Positions 33,886 to 44,109 of a DNA stretch of 64,000 nucleotides are shown piece by piece; within the stretch, counting starts at the first letter, position 1, and each line of letters opens with the position of its first letter. The DNA is from Pseudomonadota bacterium (GTDB taxonomy: Bacteria > Pseudomonadota > Gammaproteobacteria > Steroidobacterales > Steroidobacteraceae): positions 62,001-126,000 of the forward strand of contig JAJYDK010000001.1 of assembly GCA_021777555.1 (NCBI GenBank), given 5' to 3'. The position numbers and the translations under genes are program-made. The notes under the pieces are model-generated. The model had not been told where the DNA came from. It saw only the letters and a program-made list of their open reading frames with translations, and made no database searches.

Positions 33886-34641
33886 ATGGAAACCGCCGAC
33901 CTGACCCATCACATCTCCCGCCGCTTCAACGAAGACCTCGAGCGCGTGCGCAGCAAGGTCCTCTCGATGGGCGGCTTCGTGGAGCAGCAGATCCAGAAGG
34001 CGATCACCGCGCTGACCGAGGGAGACAGCGCGCTCGGTGAGTCGGTCGCGCTCGGCGATCATCAGGTCAACAACATGGAGGTGACGATCGATGAGGAGTG
34101 CAGCCGCATCCTCGCCACGCGCGCGCCCGCGGCGGGGGACCTGCGCGTCATCGTCGCCATCATCAAGACCATCACCGACCTCGAGCGCATGGGCGATGAG
34201 GGGGAGAAGATCGGCTACATCGCCTCGCGGCTCGCCACGATGGAGCGCCCGGTGGACAAGTACCGGGAGATCAAGCACCTCGGGCGCATCGTGACCGAGA
34301 TGGTCCACGATTCGCTCGATGCCTTTGCGCGCATGGACGCGGAGTCGGCGCTGCGCATCGCGCGCCAGGACCGGCTCGTCGACGAGGAGTACGAGGCCAT
34401 CCAGCGCCAGAGCATCACCTTCATGATGGAGGATCCGCGCACCATCCGCCGCGCGCTCGATGTGATGTGGGTGGTGCGCTCGCTCGAGCGTATCGGCGAT
34501 CACGCCAAGAACATCAGCGAGTACGTGATCTACATGGTTTACGGCAAGGACGTGCGGCACACCTCCCTCGATGATGTGGAGCGGGAGTTGCGGCGCGAGC
34601 CCGTCCCGGCGATCGAGAGCCAGGGAGGACCGGCCTCGTGA
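33886..34641 (+). CDS. phoU: Phosphate signalling protein PhoU
   Basis: A 251-residue all-helical protein of two PhoU repeats. Each repeat carries the acidic metal-binding motif: LERMGDEGEKIGYIA near residue 100 and LERIGDHAKNISEYV near 205. It links the Pst transporter to PhoR and shuts the regulon in phosphate excess. It lies 48 bases after phoR; in many relatives phoU follows pstB, which is here 3.5 kb away. Its stop overlaps the dsbB GTG by 4 bases. Confidence 0.94.
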   Translation: METADLTHHISRRFNEDLERVRSKVLSMGGFVEQQIQKAITALTEGDSALGESVALGDHQVNNMEVTIDEECSRILATRAPAAGDLRVIVAIIKTITDLERMGDEGEKIGYIASRLATMERPVDKYREIKHLGRIVTEMVHDSLDAFARMDAESALRIARQDRLVDEEYEAIQRQSITFMMEDPRTIRRALDVMWVVRSLERIGDHAKNISEYVIYMVYGKDVRHTSLDDVERELRREPVPAIESQGGPAS

Positions 34642-35177
34642 GCCTCACGCAGGGCGTGTGCGCAGCCCTCGCCGGCGACCGTTCGTATCGGCGCGCGGCC
34701 AACGCGCTCGGCTTCCTCCTGTGCGGCGCGCTCCTCGGCTACGCGCTCTACGCGCAGTTTCACCTGGGCCTCGATCCGTGTCCGCTTTGCATCTTCCAGC
34801 GCATCGGGATCGCCGCGCTCGGGGTGGTCTTCCTGCTCGCAGCGCTGCACAGTCCCCGCGCCTGGGGCTCGCGGCTCTATGCCGTGCTCATCGCCGTGGC
34901 GGCGGCCGCGACCATCGCCGTGGCGGCCCGACAGACGTATCTGCAGCACCTGCCGCTCGATGAGATACCGTCCTGCGGCGCGCCGCTGTCGATGATGATG
35001 AAGTTCCTGCCCCTGACCGCGGTGATCCGCAAGGTCCTCACCGGCAGCGGCGAGTGCGGCATCGTCAACTGGACCTTCCTCGGTCTCTCGATGGCCGAGT
35101 GGGTGCTGCTGTGGGTCCTCGCCCTCGGAGTCGCCGGGATCCTGGTGAATGCGCGCAACACCCGCGTCGCGCGTTAA
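34638..35177 (+). CDS. dsbB: Disulfide bond formation protein DsbB
   Basis: A 179-residue four-helix inner-membrane protein that reoxidises DsbA with quinone. The two redox pairs are present: C48-x-x-C51 in [12 protein letters not shown] and C113 with C140 in the second periplasmic loop (SCGAP...GECG). GTG 34638 overlaps the phoU stop (GTGA), so it is translationally coupled to phoU. Its TAA overlaps the TAA of convergent dapE by three bases. A role in folding Pho-induced disulfide enzymes such as alkaline phosphatase is an attractive inference. Confidence 0.92.
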   Translation: MSLTQGVCAALAGDRSYRRAANALGFLLCGALLGYALYAQFHLGLDPCPLCIFQRIGIAALGVVFLLAALHSPRAWGSRLYAVLIAVAAAATIAVAARQTYLQHLPLDEIPSCGAPLSMMMKFLPLTAVIRKVLTGSGECGIVNWTFLGLSMAEWVLLWVLALGVAGILVNARNTRVAR

Positions 35178-36301
35178 GCGAGCAGATTCTTCAGCACGTT
35201 GAAGTACATCTGGTGGAGCGCGTCGAGCTCCGGGACGCGCACGCACTCGTTCACCTTGTGGATCGATGCGTTGACCACACCCAGCTCCACCACCTGGGCT
35301 CCGAGGGGGGCGATGAACCGTCCGTCGGAGGTTCCACCGCCCGTCGAGAGGCGGGGAGGCGTCCCCGTGACCTCCCGCACCGCCTCGCGCACTGCCTCTG
35401 AGAGTGCCCCGGAAGGGGTGTAGAACGGCTCGCCGGACACATACCACTCGAGCGTATAGCGCACTCCGTGCTTGCGCAGGATCCCCTCCACGGTGTCCTT
35501 GAGTCCCTCGAGCGTCTGCACCGGCGAATAGCGCAGATTGAAGCGCGCCTTGAGCTCTCCGGGGATCACGTTCGGGGCGCCCGTGCCGGCATTGAGATTG
35601 GAGACCTGGAAGCTGGTCGGCTCGAAGTGCTCATTCCCCTGGTCCCAGACCCGGCTGGTGAGCTCCGCGAGCGCCGGCGCCAGGCTGTGCACCGGATTCT
35701 CGGCGAGCTGCGGATAGGCGACGTGTCCCTGCACGCCGTGCACGGTAAGGCGCCCGCTGAAGGAGCCGCGCCGGCCGATCTTGATCGTGTCGCCGATCGA
35801 GCGCTCGCTCGAGGGCTCGCCCACCAGGCACCAGTCGATGCGCTCGCCCCGCGCGGCGAGCAGCTCCGCCACGCGCTTCGTGCCATCCACCGAGGGGCCT
35901 TCCTCGTCGCTCGTGATGAGGAAGGCAAGCGTGCCGCGATGCTCGGGATGGGCGCTGACGAAAGCTTCGGTCGCGGTGATCATGGCGGCGAGCCCGCTCT
36001 TCATGTCCGCCGCGCCCCGGCCATAGAGCACTCCGTCCCGGATCGTCGGCGCGAAGGGGTCGCTGCGCCATTCCTCGAGGGGGCCTGTCGGCACCACGTC
36101 GGTGTGGCCGGCGAAGCAGAACACGGGCCCGGCCTTGCCGTGACGCGCCCAGAAGTTCTCGACGCTGCCGAAGCGCAGTACCTCCACCTCGAAGCCGAGT
36201 GCGCGCAGGCGCCGGAGCATCACCTCCTGGCAGCCCTCGTCGGCGGGCGTCACGGAGCGGCGGGCCATCAGGTCAAGGGTGAGTTCGAGGGTCGGGGACA
36301 T
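35174..36301 (-). CDS. dapE: Succinyl-diaminopimelate desuccinylase
   Basis: A 375-residue M20-family zinc hydrolase that removes succinate from N-succinyl-LL-DAP in lysine and peptidoglycan precursor synthesis. Metal ligands are seen in [21 protein letters not shown] and [15 protein letters not shown] 36301 gives [19 protein letters not shown], the normal family N-terminus. The other succinylase-route genes dapD and dapC are 6 kb away in the window, so this organism uses the succinyl branch. It is transcribed towards dsbB. Confidence 0.95.
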   Translation of the reverse strand: MSPTLELTLDLMARRSVTPADEGCQEVMLRRLRALGFEVEVLRFGSVENFWARHGKAGPVFCFAGHTDVVPTGPLEEWRSDPFAPTIRDGVLYGRGAADMKSGLAAMITATEAFVSAHPEHRGTLAFLITSDEEGPSVDGTKRVAELLAARGERIDWCLVGEPSSERSIGDTIKIGRRGSFSGRLTVHGVQGHVAYPQLAENPVHSLAPALAELTSRVWDQGNEHFEPTSFQVSNLNAGTGAPNVIPGELKARFNLRYSPVQTLEGLKDTVEGILRKHGVRYTLEWYVSGEPFYTPSGALSEAVREAVREVTGTPPRLSTGGGTSDGRFIAPLGAQVVELGVVNASIHKVNECVRVPELDALHQMYFNVLKNLLA

Positions 36302-36483
36302 GGGCGGGACCGCGGGTCTCGGGTGTGGATGGGTGCGCGATGATAGCCCAAGCGGAGAGGGGAGTCGCCGTGGCGGGCCCCGCCCGGTGCGCCGCGCGCA
36401 CGGGGCTTCACATATCTGCAACATAGTCGGCTCACACTTGGGAGTTTCCCGGCTGCGAGGGCTCGCGCACCGGGCGCTGCTTC

Positions 36484-36517
36484 GTGTCATCAGATTGTCA
36501 CATTCACCCCGTTAAAT
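36484..36517 (+). promoter_or_regulatory. Pho box and -10 of the porin gene
   Basis: GTGTCATCAGATTGTCAC (36484-36501) has two Pho half-sites (GTGTCAT, TTGTCAC) with a 4-base gap. TTAAAT lies exactly 10 bases later (36512-36517). It precedes the porin ATG by about 90 bases. The rest of the 302-base gap (36302-36483) shows nothing clear. Confidence 0.78.
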
Positions 36518-36603
36518 ACGCGCGCGTCCGAATGCGGACGGTTCCCTGAACGTCCGGCCGAACAAACGACCCTGAAGACAATAGATCTACTACGGAGCCA
36601 CTC

Positions 36604-37923
36604 ATGTTCAAGAAATCCATCGGCGTCGCGTGCGCCGTGGCGATCAGCCTCGCGGCCGCGATCCCGCCGGTGCACGCGGACACACTGGCCGATTTCCTGT
36701 CGCAGGGGAAGGTCAGCGGTCAGCTGCGCTCGTACTACTTCAGGCGCGATTACTCGACGGCCTCCGTGCCGAACGCCCATGCCTTCTCCCTCGCCGGCCT
36801 GCTCGACTATCAGACCCCCGACTTTCTCGGCGGTTTCAGCCTCGGGGCGAGTTTCTTCACCGCGAATGCCCTCGGCTCGCAGAACAGCAACCCGAAGCGC
36901 ATCGACGTGACGCTCATGGGCCCCTCGAACGCCATCAACGCGCTCGGGCAGGCCTTCGTCCAATACAAAGGCCACGACGCCCTGGTGAGAGTCGGCGATC
37001 AGCTCCTGTCCACCCCGTGGGCGGGCGCCAGCGACTCGCGCGTGGTGCCCGCGACGTATCAGGGTGCTTATGGCGAGTTCTCGCCCCTGAAGGGCCTGAC
37101 CCTCACGGCCATGCGCCTCACGCGCTTCAAGGGCCGTACCGCCGACGGCTTCTTCAAGGACAACCTCTACTACCAGCCGACCTGGAATGGGGACGTCAGC
37201 TACGGCGGAGTCTCGAACCTGCCCGCGAACGCGCCGCAGGCTGCCGGCACCTCCGCAGTCGCCGCCAGCTACGGGAATTCCGACCTGAAGGCGACGGCGT
37301 GGTATTACAACTTCCTCGGCTTCGCGCACATGGCCTACGGGCAGCTCGACGGCACGCTGCCGGTCGGTTCGGCCATCAAGCCCTTCGCCGGCGCGCAGGT
37401 GGTGCACGAGTGGGGACGCTCGAACCGCTTCGCCGAGACCGGCACGCACTTCTTCGGCCAGCCCGGTACGGCGGTGGACAATGTCACCCTGGGCGGCATC
37501 GTCGGTGTGCAGGGTTACGGAGCAACCCTGTCGGTCGCCTACGATGACGTGCGTCGCGAGGGATCGGGCGCGCTCGGGCAGGGAGTGTTGATCTCTCCGT
37601 ATACCGCCGGCTATGCCACCGATCCGCTCTATACGACTTCGATGATCCGCGGCTTGGTCGAGCTCGGCCCCGGCCGTGCCTGGAAAGTCCGGGGCACCGA
37701 AGCGCTTCTCGACAAGCGCCTGCTGCTCTCGGCCTCCTTTGCCGAGTACCGCACGGATTTCGAAGGTCTGGACACCGAGCTCTACTTCGGCGTCATCTAC
37801 AAGCCGCAGGGCTGGATCAAGGGGCTCACGCTGCGCAACCGGCTGGGGATCAGCCACGGCAATGCCAATCCGGGGGCCGGCCGTTTCGTCTACAACCGGG
37901 TGATGATTACCTACGCGTTCTAG
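36604..37923 (+). CDS. OprD-like outer-membrane porin, probably phosphate regulated
   Basis: A 439-residue outer-membrane beta-barrel protein. A signal peptide ends at VHADTLADF; amphipathic strands run through the chain (GQLRSYYFRRDY, GGFSLGASFF, GLTLRNRLGISHG) and the last residue is Phe (MITYAF), as required for Bam assembly. The overall pattern matches the OprD porin family. A strong Pho box controls it and pstB genes follow, so it probably admits phosphate or phosphorylated compounds, an OprP-like role on a different scaffold. Substrate is inferred from regulation only. Confidence 0.85.
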   Translation: MFKKSIGVACAVAISLAAAIPPVHADTLADFLSQGKVSGQLRSYYFRRDYSTASVPNAHAFSLAGLLDYQTPDFLGGFSLGASFFTANALGSQNSNPKRIDVTLMGPSNAINALGQAFVQYKGHDALVRVGDQLLSTPWAGASDSRVVPATYQGAYGEFSPLKGLTLTAMRLTRFKGRTADGFFKDNLYYQPTWNGDVSYGGVSNLPANAPQAAGTSAVAASYGNSDLKATAWYYNFLGFAHMAYGQLDGTLPVGSAIKPFAGAQVVHEWGRSNRFAETGTHFFGQPGTAVDNVTLGGIVGVQGYGATLSVAYDDVRREGSGALGQGVLISPYTAGYATDPLYTTSMIRGLVELGPGRAWKVRGTEALLDKRLLLSASFAEYRTDFEGLDTELYFGVIYKPQGWIKGLTLRNRLGISHGNANPGAGRFVYNRVMITYAF

Positions 37924-38129
37924 TGCGCACGAGCGGGGTGTCCGGGCGCGGCCGATTGCGCGGCGCGTCCCGGAAAGGATCCCGAAGAGGGCAGGACTGC
38001 GGTAATCTTGCGCCTCCGTAATCGTACCGAAGCGGGCGGCGGCCGCGCATCCGGAGCTCCGGAGCACGGCCGCCGCTGCGGGCACCAGCGCATGCACAGA
38101 CGAGACCGTTACGCGGCCGGAGGGCGGCC

Positions 38130-38915
38130 ATGACTGAATCGCCGGGAGCGGTTCATGAGGGCGCCGGGAAGATCGAGGTGCGCAACCTCAATTTCCATTA
38201 CGGTCGCCAGCAGGCGCTCAAGAACATCAACCTCTCGCTCGCGGACCACAGCATCACGGCCTTCATCGGCCCTTCCGGATGCGGCAAGTCGACGCTGCTG
38301 CGCGTGTTCAACAGGATGTACGCGCTCTATCCGGGGCATCGTGCGAGCGGCGAAGTGCGGCTCGATGGCGAGGACATCCTCTCCTCGGCCATGGACCTGA
38401 CGAGTCTGCGCCTTCGTGTGGGCATGGTGTTCCAGAAGCCCACCCCCTTTCCGATGTCGATCTTCGAGAACGTGGCCTTTGGGCTGCGCCTGGCGTGGCG
38501 GATCGGCCGGGAGGAGTTGCGCGACCGCGTGCACGCGGCGCTTCAGGATGCGGCCCTCTGGGAAGAAGTGAAAGACAAGCTGCACGAGGACGGACGAAGC
38601 CTCTCCGGGGGCCAGCAGCAGCGACTGTGCATCGCGCGGACCATCGCGCTCGAGCCCGAGGTGATTCTGCTCGATGAGCCGACCGGGGCCCTCGATCCCA
38701 TCTCGACCCTGCGGGTCGAGGAGACCCTGCAGAGCCTGCGCGAGCGCTATTGCATCGTCATCGTGACCCACAATCTGCAACAGGCCGCGCGCGTCTCGAG
38801 CACCACGGCATTCATGTACCAGGGAGAGCTCATCGAAATGGGGCCCACCGGACAACTGTTCACCGCGCCGCGCGACCGGCGCACGGATGACTACGTGACC
38901 GGGAGGTTCGGCTGA
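38130..38915 (+). CDS. pstB: Phosphate ABC transporter ATP-binding protein PstB (copy 1)
   Basis: A 261-residue ABC ATPase: Walker [10 protein letters not shown], signature [16 protein letters not shown], Walker [14 protein letters not shown] and the H-loop [10 protein letters not shown]. The long loop [20 protein letters not shown] and the ending [10 protein letters not shown] are PstB hallmarks. It powers the high-affinity phosphate channel PstCA, whose genes are not in the window. The second copy overlaps its stop (TGATG). About 200 bases separate it from the porin, so both may be read from the Pho promoter. Confidence 0.9.
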   Translation: MTESPGAVHEGAGKIEVRNLNFHYGRQQALKNINLSLADHSITAFIGPSGCGKSTLLRVFNRMYALYPGHRASGEVRLDGEDILSSAMDLTSLRLRVGMVFQKPTPFPMSIFENVAFGLRLAWRIGREELRDRVHAALQDAALWEEVKDKLHEDGRSLSGGQQQRLCIARTIALEPEVILLDEPTGALDPISTLRVEETLQSLRERYCIVIVTHNLQQAARVSSTTAFMYQGELIEMGPTGQLFTAPRDRRTDDYVTGRFG

Positions 38916-39853
38916 TGAGCGGCGAGAGTGCCGAGGCCGCGCCGGGCGGACCCCCGTCGAAACGGGCCGAAGGCCTCGCGGGCTCGCTGCGGGACCTGCC
39001 GGGCGAGCTCGGGGTGAAGCCGAGCGGCCGGGTGCACATTCCGGAGTCTCTCGGCGAGGGTCCATCGGGTGGCGTCTCGGGGGAGGCCCCGGTCGCCGAC
39101 CCCGTGTTCACCTGCAAGGACGTCAGCGTCTTCTACGGCGCCATCCAGGCGTTGAAGGAGGTCACGATCGATATCGGGCGCCGTCAGGTGCTCTCGTGCA
39201 TCGGCCCATCGGGCTGCGGCAAGTCGACGTTCCTGCGCTGCCTGAATCGCATGAACGACACCATTCCGGGTGCGCGCGTGACGGGCCGCGTTGGCCTCGA
39301 TGGCCAGGATATCTACGACCGGCACACGGACGTGGCGCGGCTCAGGGCCCGCATCGGCATGGTCTTCCAGAGGCCCAACCCCTTTCCCAAGTCGATCTAC
39401 GACAACGTGGCCTATGGTCCGCGCATCCACAACCTCACCCGCAGCCGCGCCGATCTCGATGAGCTGGTGTTCACCAGTTTGCAGCGCGCGGGGCTGTGGC
39501 GGGAGGTCAAGGACCGCCTGAGCGCCCCGGGCACCGGACTCTCGGGGGGGCAGCAGCAGCGCTTGTGCATCGCGCGCACCCTGGCCGTCGAGCCCGAGGT
39601 GATCCTGATGGACGAGCCGTGCTCGGCGCTCGATCCGATCGCCACCGCGCATATCGAGGACCTCATCGAGCAGCTGCGCAATTCGTATGCGATCGTGATC
39701 GTGACGCACTCCATGCAACAGGCGGCCCGTGTCTCACAGCGCACCGCCTACTTCCACATGGGCCGCCTGGTCGAGGTGGGCCCGACCGACCGCGTATTCA
39801 CCAATCCGAAACATCGCCTCACGGAAGACTACATCACCGGCCGGTTCGGTTAG
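38915..39853 (+). CDS. pstB: Phosphate ABC transporter ATP-binding protein PstB (copy 2, N-terminally extended)
   Basis: A 312-residue PstB. The core has Walker [30 protein letters not shown], signature [16 protein letters not shown], Walker [14 protein letters not shown] and the ending [10 protein letters not shown], closer to canonical PstB than copy 1. About 62 residues rich in Gly, Ser and Pro precede the domain; no motif is seen there. ATG 38915 overlaps the stop of copy 1, so the two are made together and may form a heterodimer. A later start near the core is possible but lacks an obvious codon with ribosome site. Confidence 0.9.
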   Translation: MSGESAEAAPGGPPSKRAEGLAGSLRDLPGELGVKPSGRVHIPESLGEGPSGGVSGEAPVADPVFTCKDVSVFYGAIQALKEVTIDIGRRQVLSCIGPSGCGKSTFLRCLNRMNDTIPGARVTGRVGLDGQDIYDRHTDVARLRARIGMVFQRPNPFPKSIYDNVAYGPRIHNLTRSRADLDELVFTSLQRAGLWREVKDRLSAPGTGLSGGQQQRLCIARTLAVEPEVILMDEPCSALDPIATAHIEDLIEQLRNSYAIVIVTHSMQQAARVSQRTAYFHMGRLVEVGPTDRVFTNPKHRLTEDYITGRFG

Positions 39854-40027
39854 GCCGCCGCGGCGCGGCCCCGGGGCCGCGGATCTCGCGCGAGTTGCCC
39901 CGGATTGTTCGCAAACTGCGACACTTTCCGGGTCCCAAGGCGCCGACCGTGACGACCTCCGCCGGCTCGATATAGAGTATGCGCAGGAGCGGAGCCGCAA
40001 CTCGCCGCAGCTTCGCAGGTGCAGGCC

Positions 40028-42037
40028 ATGTCGCAGGTTGGTGCAGCGGTGCAGCCGAGGACGCTCGGCCGTTATAACTTGATCGACCGCCTCGGGGTGG
40101 GCGGCCAGGGTGAGGTGTGGCGAGCGCACGATGGAGCGCGCGGCGTCGATGTCGCCCTGAAGATCCTCGCCCCGGCGTTGGCCCGCTCTGCGACCGCCTG
40201 GGCCGCGCTCGAGCAGGAGCACGTCCTGTCGATGCGGCTCGAGCACGCAGCCATTCTCGAGGTGCTGCCTCCGGAGCGGATCGAGGGCTACGTGGTGCTG
40301 CCGATGGAGCTGGCCGACGGAGGCGATCTCTCGCGGCTGCGCGGCAGGGGTTACCTCGAGATCGTGCCGGTGCTGCTCGAGGTCGCCGAAGCCCTCGCGC
40401 ACGCGCACGCCTGCGGTGTGGTGCACAGGGACCTCAAGCCGGGCAATGTGCTGTTCGATGGCCGCGGGCGGGTGAAGCTCGCGGACTTCGGGATCGCCGC
40501 CTTGTTGCCGGGGGCCGGGGAGGGGCGGGCCGATGCGGGTGCGCAGGCACTCTCTCCCTTCACCGCCAGTCCCGCGCAGCTTCGCGGCGAGCCGGCCAGT
40601 CCCGCCGATGACATCTACGGCTTCGGGGCGCTCGCCTACGAGCTGCTCGCGGGTCATCCGCCTCACTATCCCAGGTTCGATGCGGCCCGGGTGCAGGCGG
40701 GGCCCGTGCCGCCGCTCTCGCCGACCCGTCAGGCGCCATTGCAGCTGATCGAGCTCGTGATGCGCATGCTCGATGTCGACGCGCGGGAGCGGCCCGCCTC
40801 CATGGGGCAGGTGATCGATGAGCTCGAGGCGACTCTGAACTCCACGGCGGCGCTCGATCCGAGCGACCTGATGTCCGAGCCCGTTATCGCGGGCGCACCT
40901 GCCGCGATGAGCACACCGCCACCCGTGCGACCTGCGTCGCCCGCTCCGCCGCCCGCTTTCACGCCGCAGGCGCCGGTCCAGGCTCCCACACCTGCGGCGG
41001 CCCCGCCCGCGGTCCCCCCGCCCGCGGCGCACGCATTCCTCCCGCCGATGATGGCCGACCCCGAGCCGCTGTCCGCCGAGGAGCTGCTGAGCGCGAGGCT
41101 GAGGGGGATGCCGCAACGGTATGCGGCGCGCTCGGGGCGCGCCCGCGCGCCGCTCCCGGGCGGGGGCGGATCGAGAAACCGGCCGCGCCGCGTGGGCTAC
41201 CTGCTGTTCGGACTCGTCTGTGGCGCCATGATGGCGGTCGCGGCCCTCAGCTGGCTGTCGACCCAGGATCTGCGCGCCGGCCCGCTGGCCTTCCTCTCGA
41301 GCATCGCCTCCCGGGCTCGCGAGGGTCACCTGTTCCCGGGTCTGGGGCAGGGCGCAACGAATTCACCCTCGAACGGCTCCTCGGCATCGGTCGCGGCGTC
41401 GTCCGATCCGCTGGCGGCCGAGCGCAAGGCGTTCAACCGGCGGCTGAGCGCGCTCGCCACGCGCGGCGCCGCCACCTGGGACGCCGCGGATTTCGCGGCG
41501 GCACGGATTCAGGAGGCCGAGACGAGCGGCGCCGAGGAGGCCGGAGGCATGGCGGTGGCGCGTCAACACTGGCGGCAGGCGCAGAAGCTTCTCGCCGCCA
41601 TGGAAGGCAAGGCGCCACGGGCGCTCGCGGCGCAGCTGAAGACCGGATGGGCCGCGCTCGCTGCGGGGCATCGGCAGGCGGCGGCTCAGGCGTTCGCGTT
41701 GGCGTTGCGCATCGATCCTGGCAGCCGGCAAGCCCATGAGGGGGTGCGCCGGGCACGGCTCCTCGGGAGCGTGCGGCACATCGCGCCCGCCTATCGCTTC
41801 GCACGCACGACGCCTAAGCCGCGCTACACGTTTGCGAGGGCCGGGCGGGCCCGGTATCGAGACTCGGGCTATGCGCGGGCGGTCCGGGCGGGCCTCATGG
41901 CCTTCGGCAACGGGCGTCTCTATGAGGCACAAGCCGATTTCGAGCAGGCGCTCGTCTACCGTCCCCGGGGGATCGAGGCGGCCACGGAGCTCAACGAGGT
42001 GAACTCGGCGCTGCACGCACGGGCCCCCAGACCGTAG
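40028..42037 (+). CDS. Membrane Ser/Thr protein kinase with TPR-like C-terminus
   Basis: A 669-residue eukaryotic-type kinase. The N-terminal kinase domain (about 14-275) has GVGGQGEVWRAHD, the VALKIL lysine, catalytic HRDLKPGN and LADFG; the activation segment reads FTASPAQLRGEPASPADD, the atypical form in which the APE motif is replaced. A Pro/Ala-rich linker leads to one membrane helix at about 388-410 (GYLLFGLVCGAMMAVAAL), and the periplasmic part has helical repeats (AAGHRQAAAQAFALALRIDP, LYEAQADFEQALVY) like TPRs. GTG 40019 is an alternative start. It could phosphorylate partners read by the FHA-cyclase. Confidence 0.87.
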   Translation: MSQVGAAVQPRTLGRYNLIDRLGVGGQGEVWRAHDGARGVDVALKILAPALARSATAWAALEQEHVLSMRLEHAAILEVLPPERIEGYVVLPMELADGGDLSRLRGRGYLEIVPVLLEVAEALAHAHACGVVHRDLKPGNVLFDGRGRVKLADFGIAALLPGAGEGRADAGAQALSPFTASPAQLRGEPASPADDIYGFGALAYELLAGHPPHYPRFDAARVQAGPVPPLSPTRQAPLQLIELVMRMLDVDARERPASMGQVIDELEATLNSTAALDPSDLMSEPVIAGAPAAMSTPPPVRPASPAPPPAFTPQAPVQAPTPAAAPPAVPPPAAHAFLPPMMADPEPLSAEELLSARLRGMPQRYAARSGRARAPLPGGGGSRNRPRRVGYLLFGLVCGAMMAVAALSWLSTQDLRAGPLAFLSSIASRAREGHLFPGLGQGATNSPSNGSSASVAASSDPLAAERKAFNRRLSALATRGAATWDAADFAAARIQEAETSGAEEAGGMAVARQHWRQAQKLLAAMEGKAPRALAAQLKTGWAALAAGHRQAAAQAFALALRIDPGSRQAHEGVRRARLLGSVRHIAPAYRFARTTPKPRYTFARAGRARYRDSGYARAVRAGLMAFGNGRLYEAQADFEQALVYRPRGIEAATELNEVNSALHARAPRP

Positions 42038-42051
42038 GCGCAGCGACCGCT

Positions 42052-42882
42052 TTATTCCGCGCGCAGCAACTCGTTGATCGAGGTCTTGGCGCGCGTCTGC
42101 GCATCCACCTGCTTCACGATGATCGCGCACGAGAGTCCATAGCGGCCATCGGCGGAGGGCAGCGTTCCCGGCACCACCACCGAGCCGGCCGGAACGCGGC
42201 CGCGCAGGGTCTCACCCGTGGTGCGATCGTAGATCCGCGTGCTCTGCCCGATGAATACGCCCATGGAGATCACCGAGCCCGCCTCGACCACCACGCCCTC
42301 GACGATCTCAGAGCGCGCCCCGATGAAACAGTCGTCCTCGATGATCGTCGGGCTCGCCTGCAGCGGCTCGAGCACCCCGCCGATTCCGACACCGCCGGAC
42401 AGATGCACGTTGCGCCCGATCTGCGCGCACGATCCCACCGTGGCCCAGGTATCGACCATGGTTCCGGAATCGACGTAGGCGCCGATGTTGACATAGCTCG
42501 GCATCAACACGACGTTCGAGGCGATATGGGCGCCTCTGCGCACCACCGCGTGCGGCACGACGCGCGTTCCCGAAGCGCGCAATTGCGCCTCGGATGACTG
42601 CGCGTACTTCAGCGGCACCTTGTCGTAGAAGCGAGTGAAGCCCGCCTCCATCACCACATTCTCGTGGGTTCGGAAGTAAAGCAGCACGGCTTTCTTCAGC
42701 CACTCGTTGACGATCCAGGCGCCGTTGACCTTCTCGGCGACGCGCGCCCGGCCCGAGTCGAGCCGGGCGATGCACTCCTCGATGCTCGAGGCGAGGTCCT
42801 TCGCAACGTTGCCCGGATTGAGCTGCGCCCGCCGCTCGAAGGCGCCGTCGATGGTTGCTTTGAGAGTCTCGAGGTCGCTCAT
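42052..42882 (-). CDS. dapD: Tetrahydrodipicolinate N-succinyltransferase
   Basis: A 276-residue left-handed beta-helix acyltransferase that succinylates tetrahydrodipicolinate from succinyl-CoA. Hexapeptide repeats run from [20 protein letters not shown] through [20 protein letters not shown]; the helical N-terminal domain ([16 protein letters not shown]) and the C-terminal [16 protein letters not shown] are typical. ATG 42882 overlaps the dapC stop (ATGA), so the two are coupled. It converges closely on the kinase gene. Confidence 0.95.
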   Translation of the reverse strand: MSDLETLKATIDGAFERRAQLNPGNVAKDLASSIEECIARLDSGRARVAEKVNGAWIVNEWLKKAVLLYFRTHENVVMEAGFTRFYDKVPLKYAQSSEAQLRASGTRVVPHAVVRRGAHIASNVVLMPSYVNIGAYVDSGTMVDTWATVGSCAQIGRNVHLSGGVGIGGVLEPLQASPTIIEDDCFIGARSEIVEGVVVEAGSVISMGVFIGQSTRIYDRTTGETLRGRVPAGSVVVPGTLPSADGRYGLSCAIIVKQVDAQTRAKTSINELLRAE

Positions 42883-44081
42883 GCCCTGTCTCTTTGAATG
42901 AAATCCCGGATCCGCTGCGCAGCCTCGACGCATGTCTCCGCGGTGGGCACCAGGGAAATGCGCACCCGGCCCGCGCCCGGGTTGCCGGCCGCGCCGGCGC
43001 GCGCCAGGTAGCTGCCCGGCAGGACCGTGATGGCCTGCGCGGCGAACAGCTCGCGGGTGAAGCGCTCATCGTCCCCGCGCACGTCCGTCCACAGATAGAA
43101 CGCTCCGTCGGGCTTCTCGACGGGCAGGACAGGGGCGAGGATCGGCAGCACGCGCTCGAACTTGTCCTGGTAGAGGCGGCGGTTCAAGGCCGCGTGGGCA
43201 TCGTCCTCCCAGGCCGCAACGCTCGCAAGTTGTGTCGGCACCGGCATGGCGCCGCCGTGATAGGTGCGGTACAGAAGGAAGCGCGCCACGATGCGCGGAT
43301 CGCCGCACACGAAACCCGAGCGCAGCCCCGGAACGCTCGAGCGCTTGGAGAGGCTGTGGAAGACGATGCAGCGCTCGAACCGGTCGCGGCCGCTCGCGCG
43401 GCAGACCTCGAGCAGCCCGGGCGGTGGCGCGCGCTCATCGAGGTAGATGTCGGTGTAGCATTCGTCCGCGGCGATGATGAAGTCGTGCTGCTCGGCGAGC
43501 TCGAGGGCGCGCAGCAGCAGTTCCCGTGGCAGCACCTTGCCGGTGGGATTGCCCGGGCTGCACAGGAACAGCACCTGGCAGTCCCGCCAGATGTGCTCCG
43601 GCACGGCCTCGAGGTCGGGGAGGTAGCCGTTCGCCGCGCGGGTATCGAGCAGGCAGGGGCGGGCGCCCGCAAGGAGCGCTGCGCCCTCGTAGATCTGATA
43701 GAACGGGTTCGGCATGGCGACGATCGGGTCGCGCCGGTCATCGATGGCCGCCTGGACGAAGGCGAACAGCGCCTCCCTCGTGCCGTTCACCGGCAGCACC
43801 TGGGTCGCCGGATCGACGCTGCCCTCGGGCAGGCGAAAGCGTCTCTGCACCCAGGCGGCGCAGGCCGCGCGCAGCTGCGGCAGCCCGATCGTCGTGGGAT
43901 AGGTGTCGAGGCGGTGCAGGCTGGCGCGCAAGGCATCCAACACGATCCCGGGCGGGGCGTGGCGCGGCTCGCCGATCGACATGGCGATGGGCGTGAGGCC
44001 GGAGGGAGGGCGCACCGCAGCCGTGAGGCGCGCCAGGCGCTCGAAGGGATACTCGTGCAGCCGCTCCAGACGCGGATTCAT
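42879..44081 (-). CDS. dapC: Succinyldiaminopimelate transaminase
   Basis: A 400-residue fold-type I PLP aminotransferase. The PLP lysine is in [31 protein letters not shown] and [12 protein letters not shown] are the usual cofactor and substrate stretches. Translational coupling with dapD and the presence of dapE identify it as DapC rather than a general aspartate aminotransferase. ATG 44081 has GAGG nine bases upstream and gives [16 protein letters not shown], the family N-terminus. It follows glnD by 28 bases. Confidence 0.93.
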   Translation of the reverse strand: MNPRLERLHEYPFERLARLTAAVRPPSGLTPIAMSIGEPRHAPPGIVLDALRASLHRLDTYPTTIGLPQLRAACAAWVQRRFRLPEGSVDPATQVLPVNGTREALFAFVQAAIDDRRDPIVAMPNPFYQIYEGAALLAGARPCLLDTRAANGYLPDLEAVPEHIWRDCQVLFLCSPGNPTGKVLPRELLLRALELAEQHDFIIAADECYTDIYLDERAPPPGLLEVCRASGRDRFERCIVFHSLSKRSSVPGLRSGFVCGDPRIVARFLLYRTYHGGAMPVPTQLASVAAWEDDAHAALNRRLYQDKFERVLPILAPVLPVEKPDGAFYLWTDVRGDDERFTRELFAAQAITVLPGSYLARAGAAGNPGAGRVRISLVPTAETCVEAAQRIRDFIQRDRA

Positions 44082-44109
44082 GGGCACAAACCTCGCTGTG
44101 AGCCGGATG

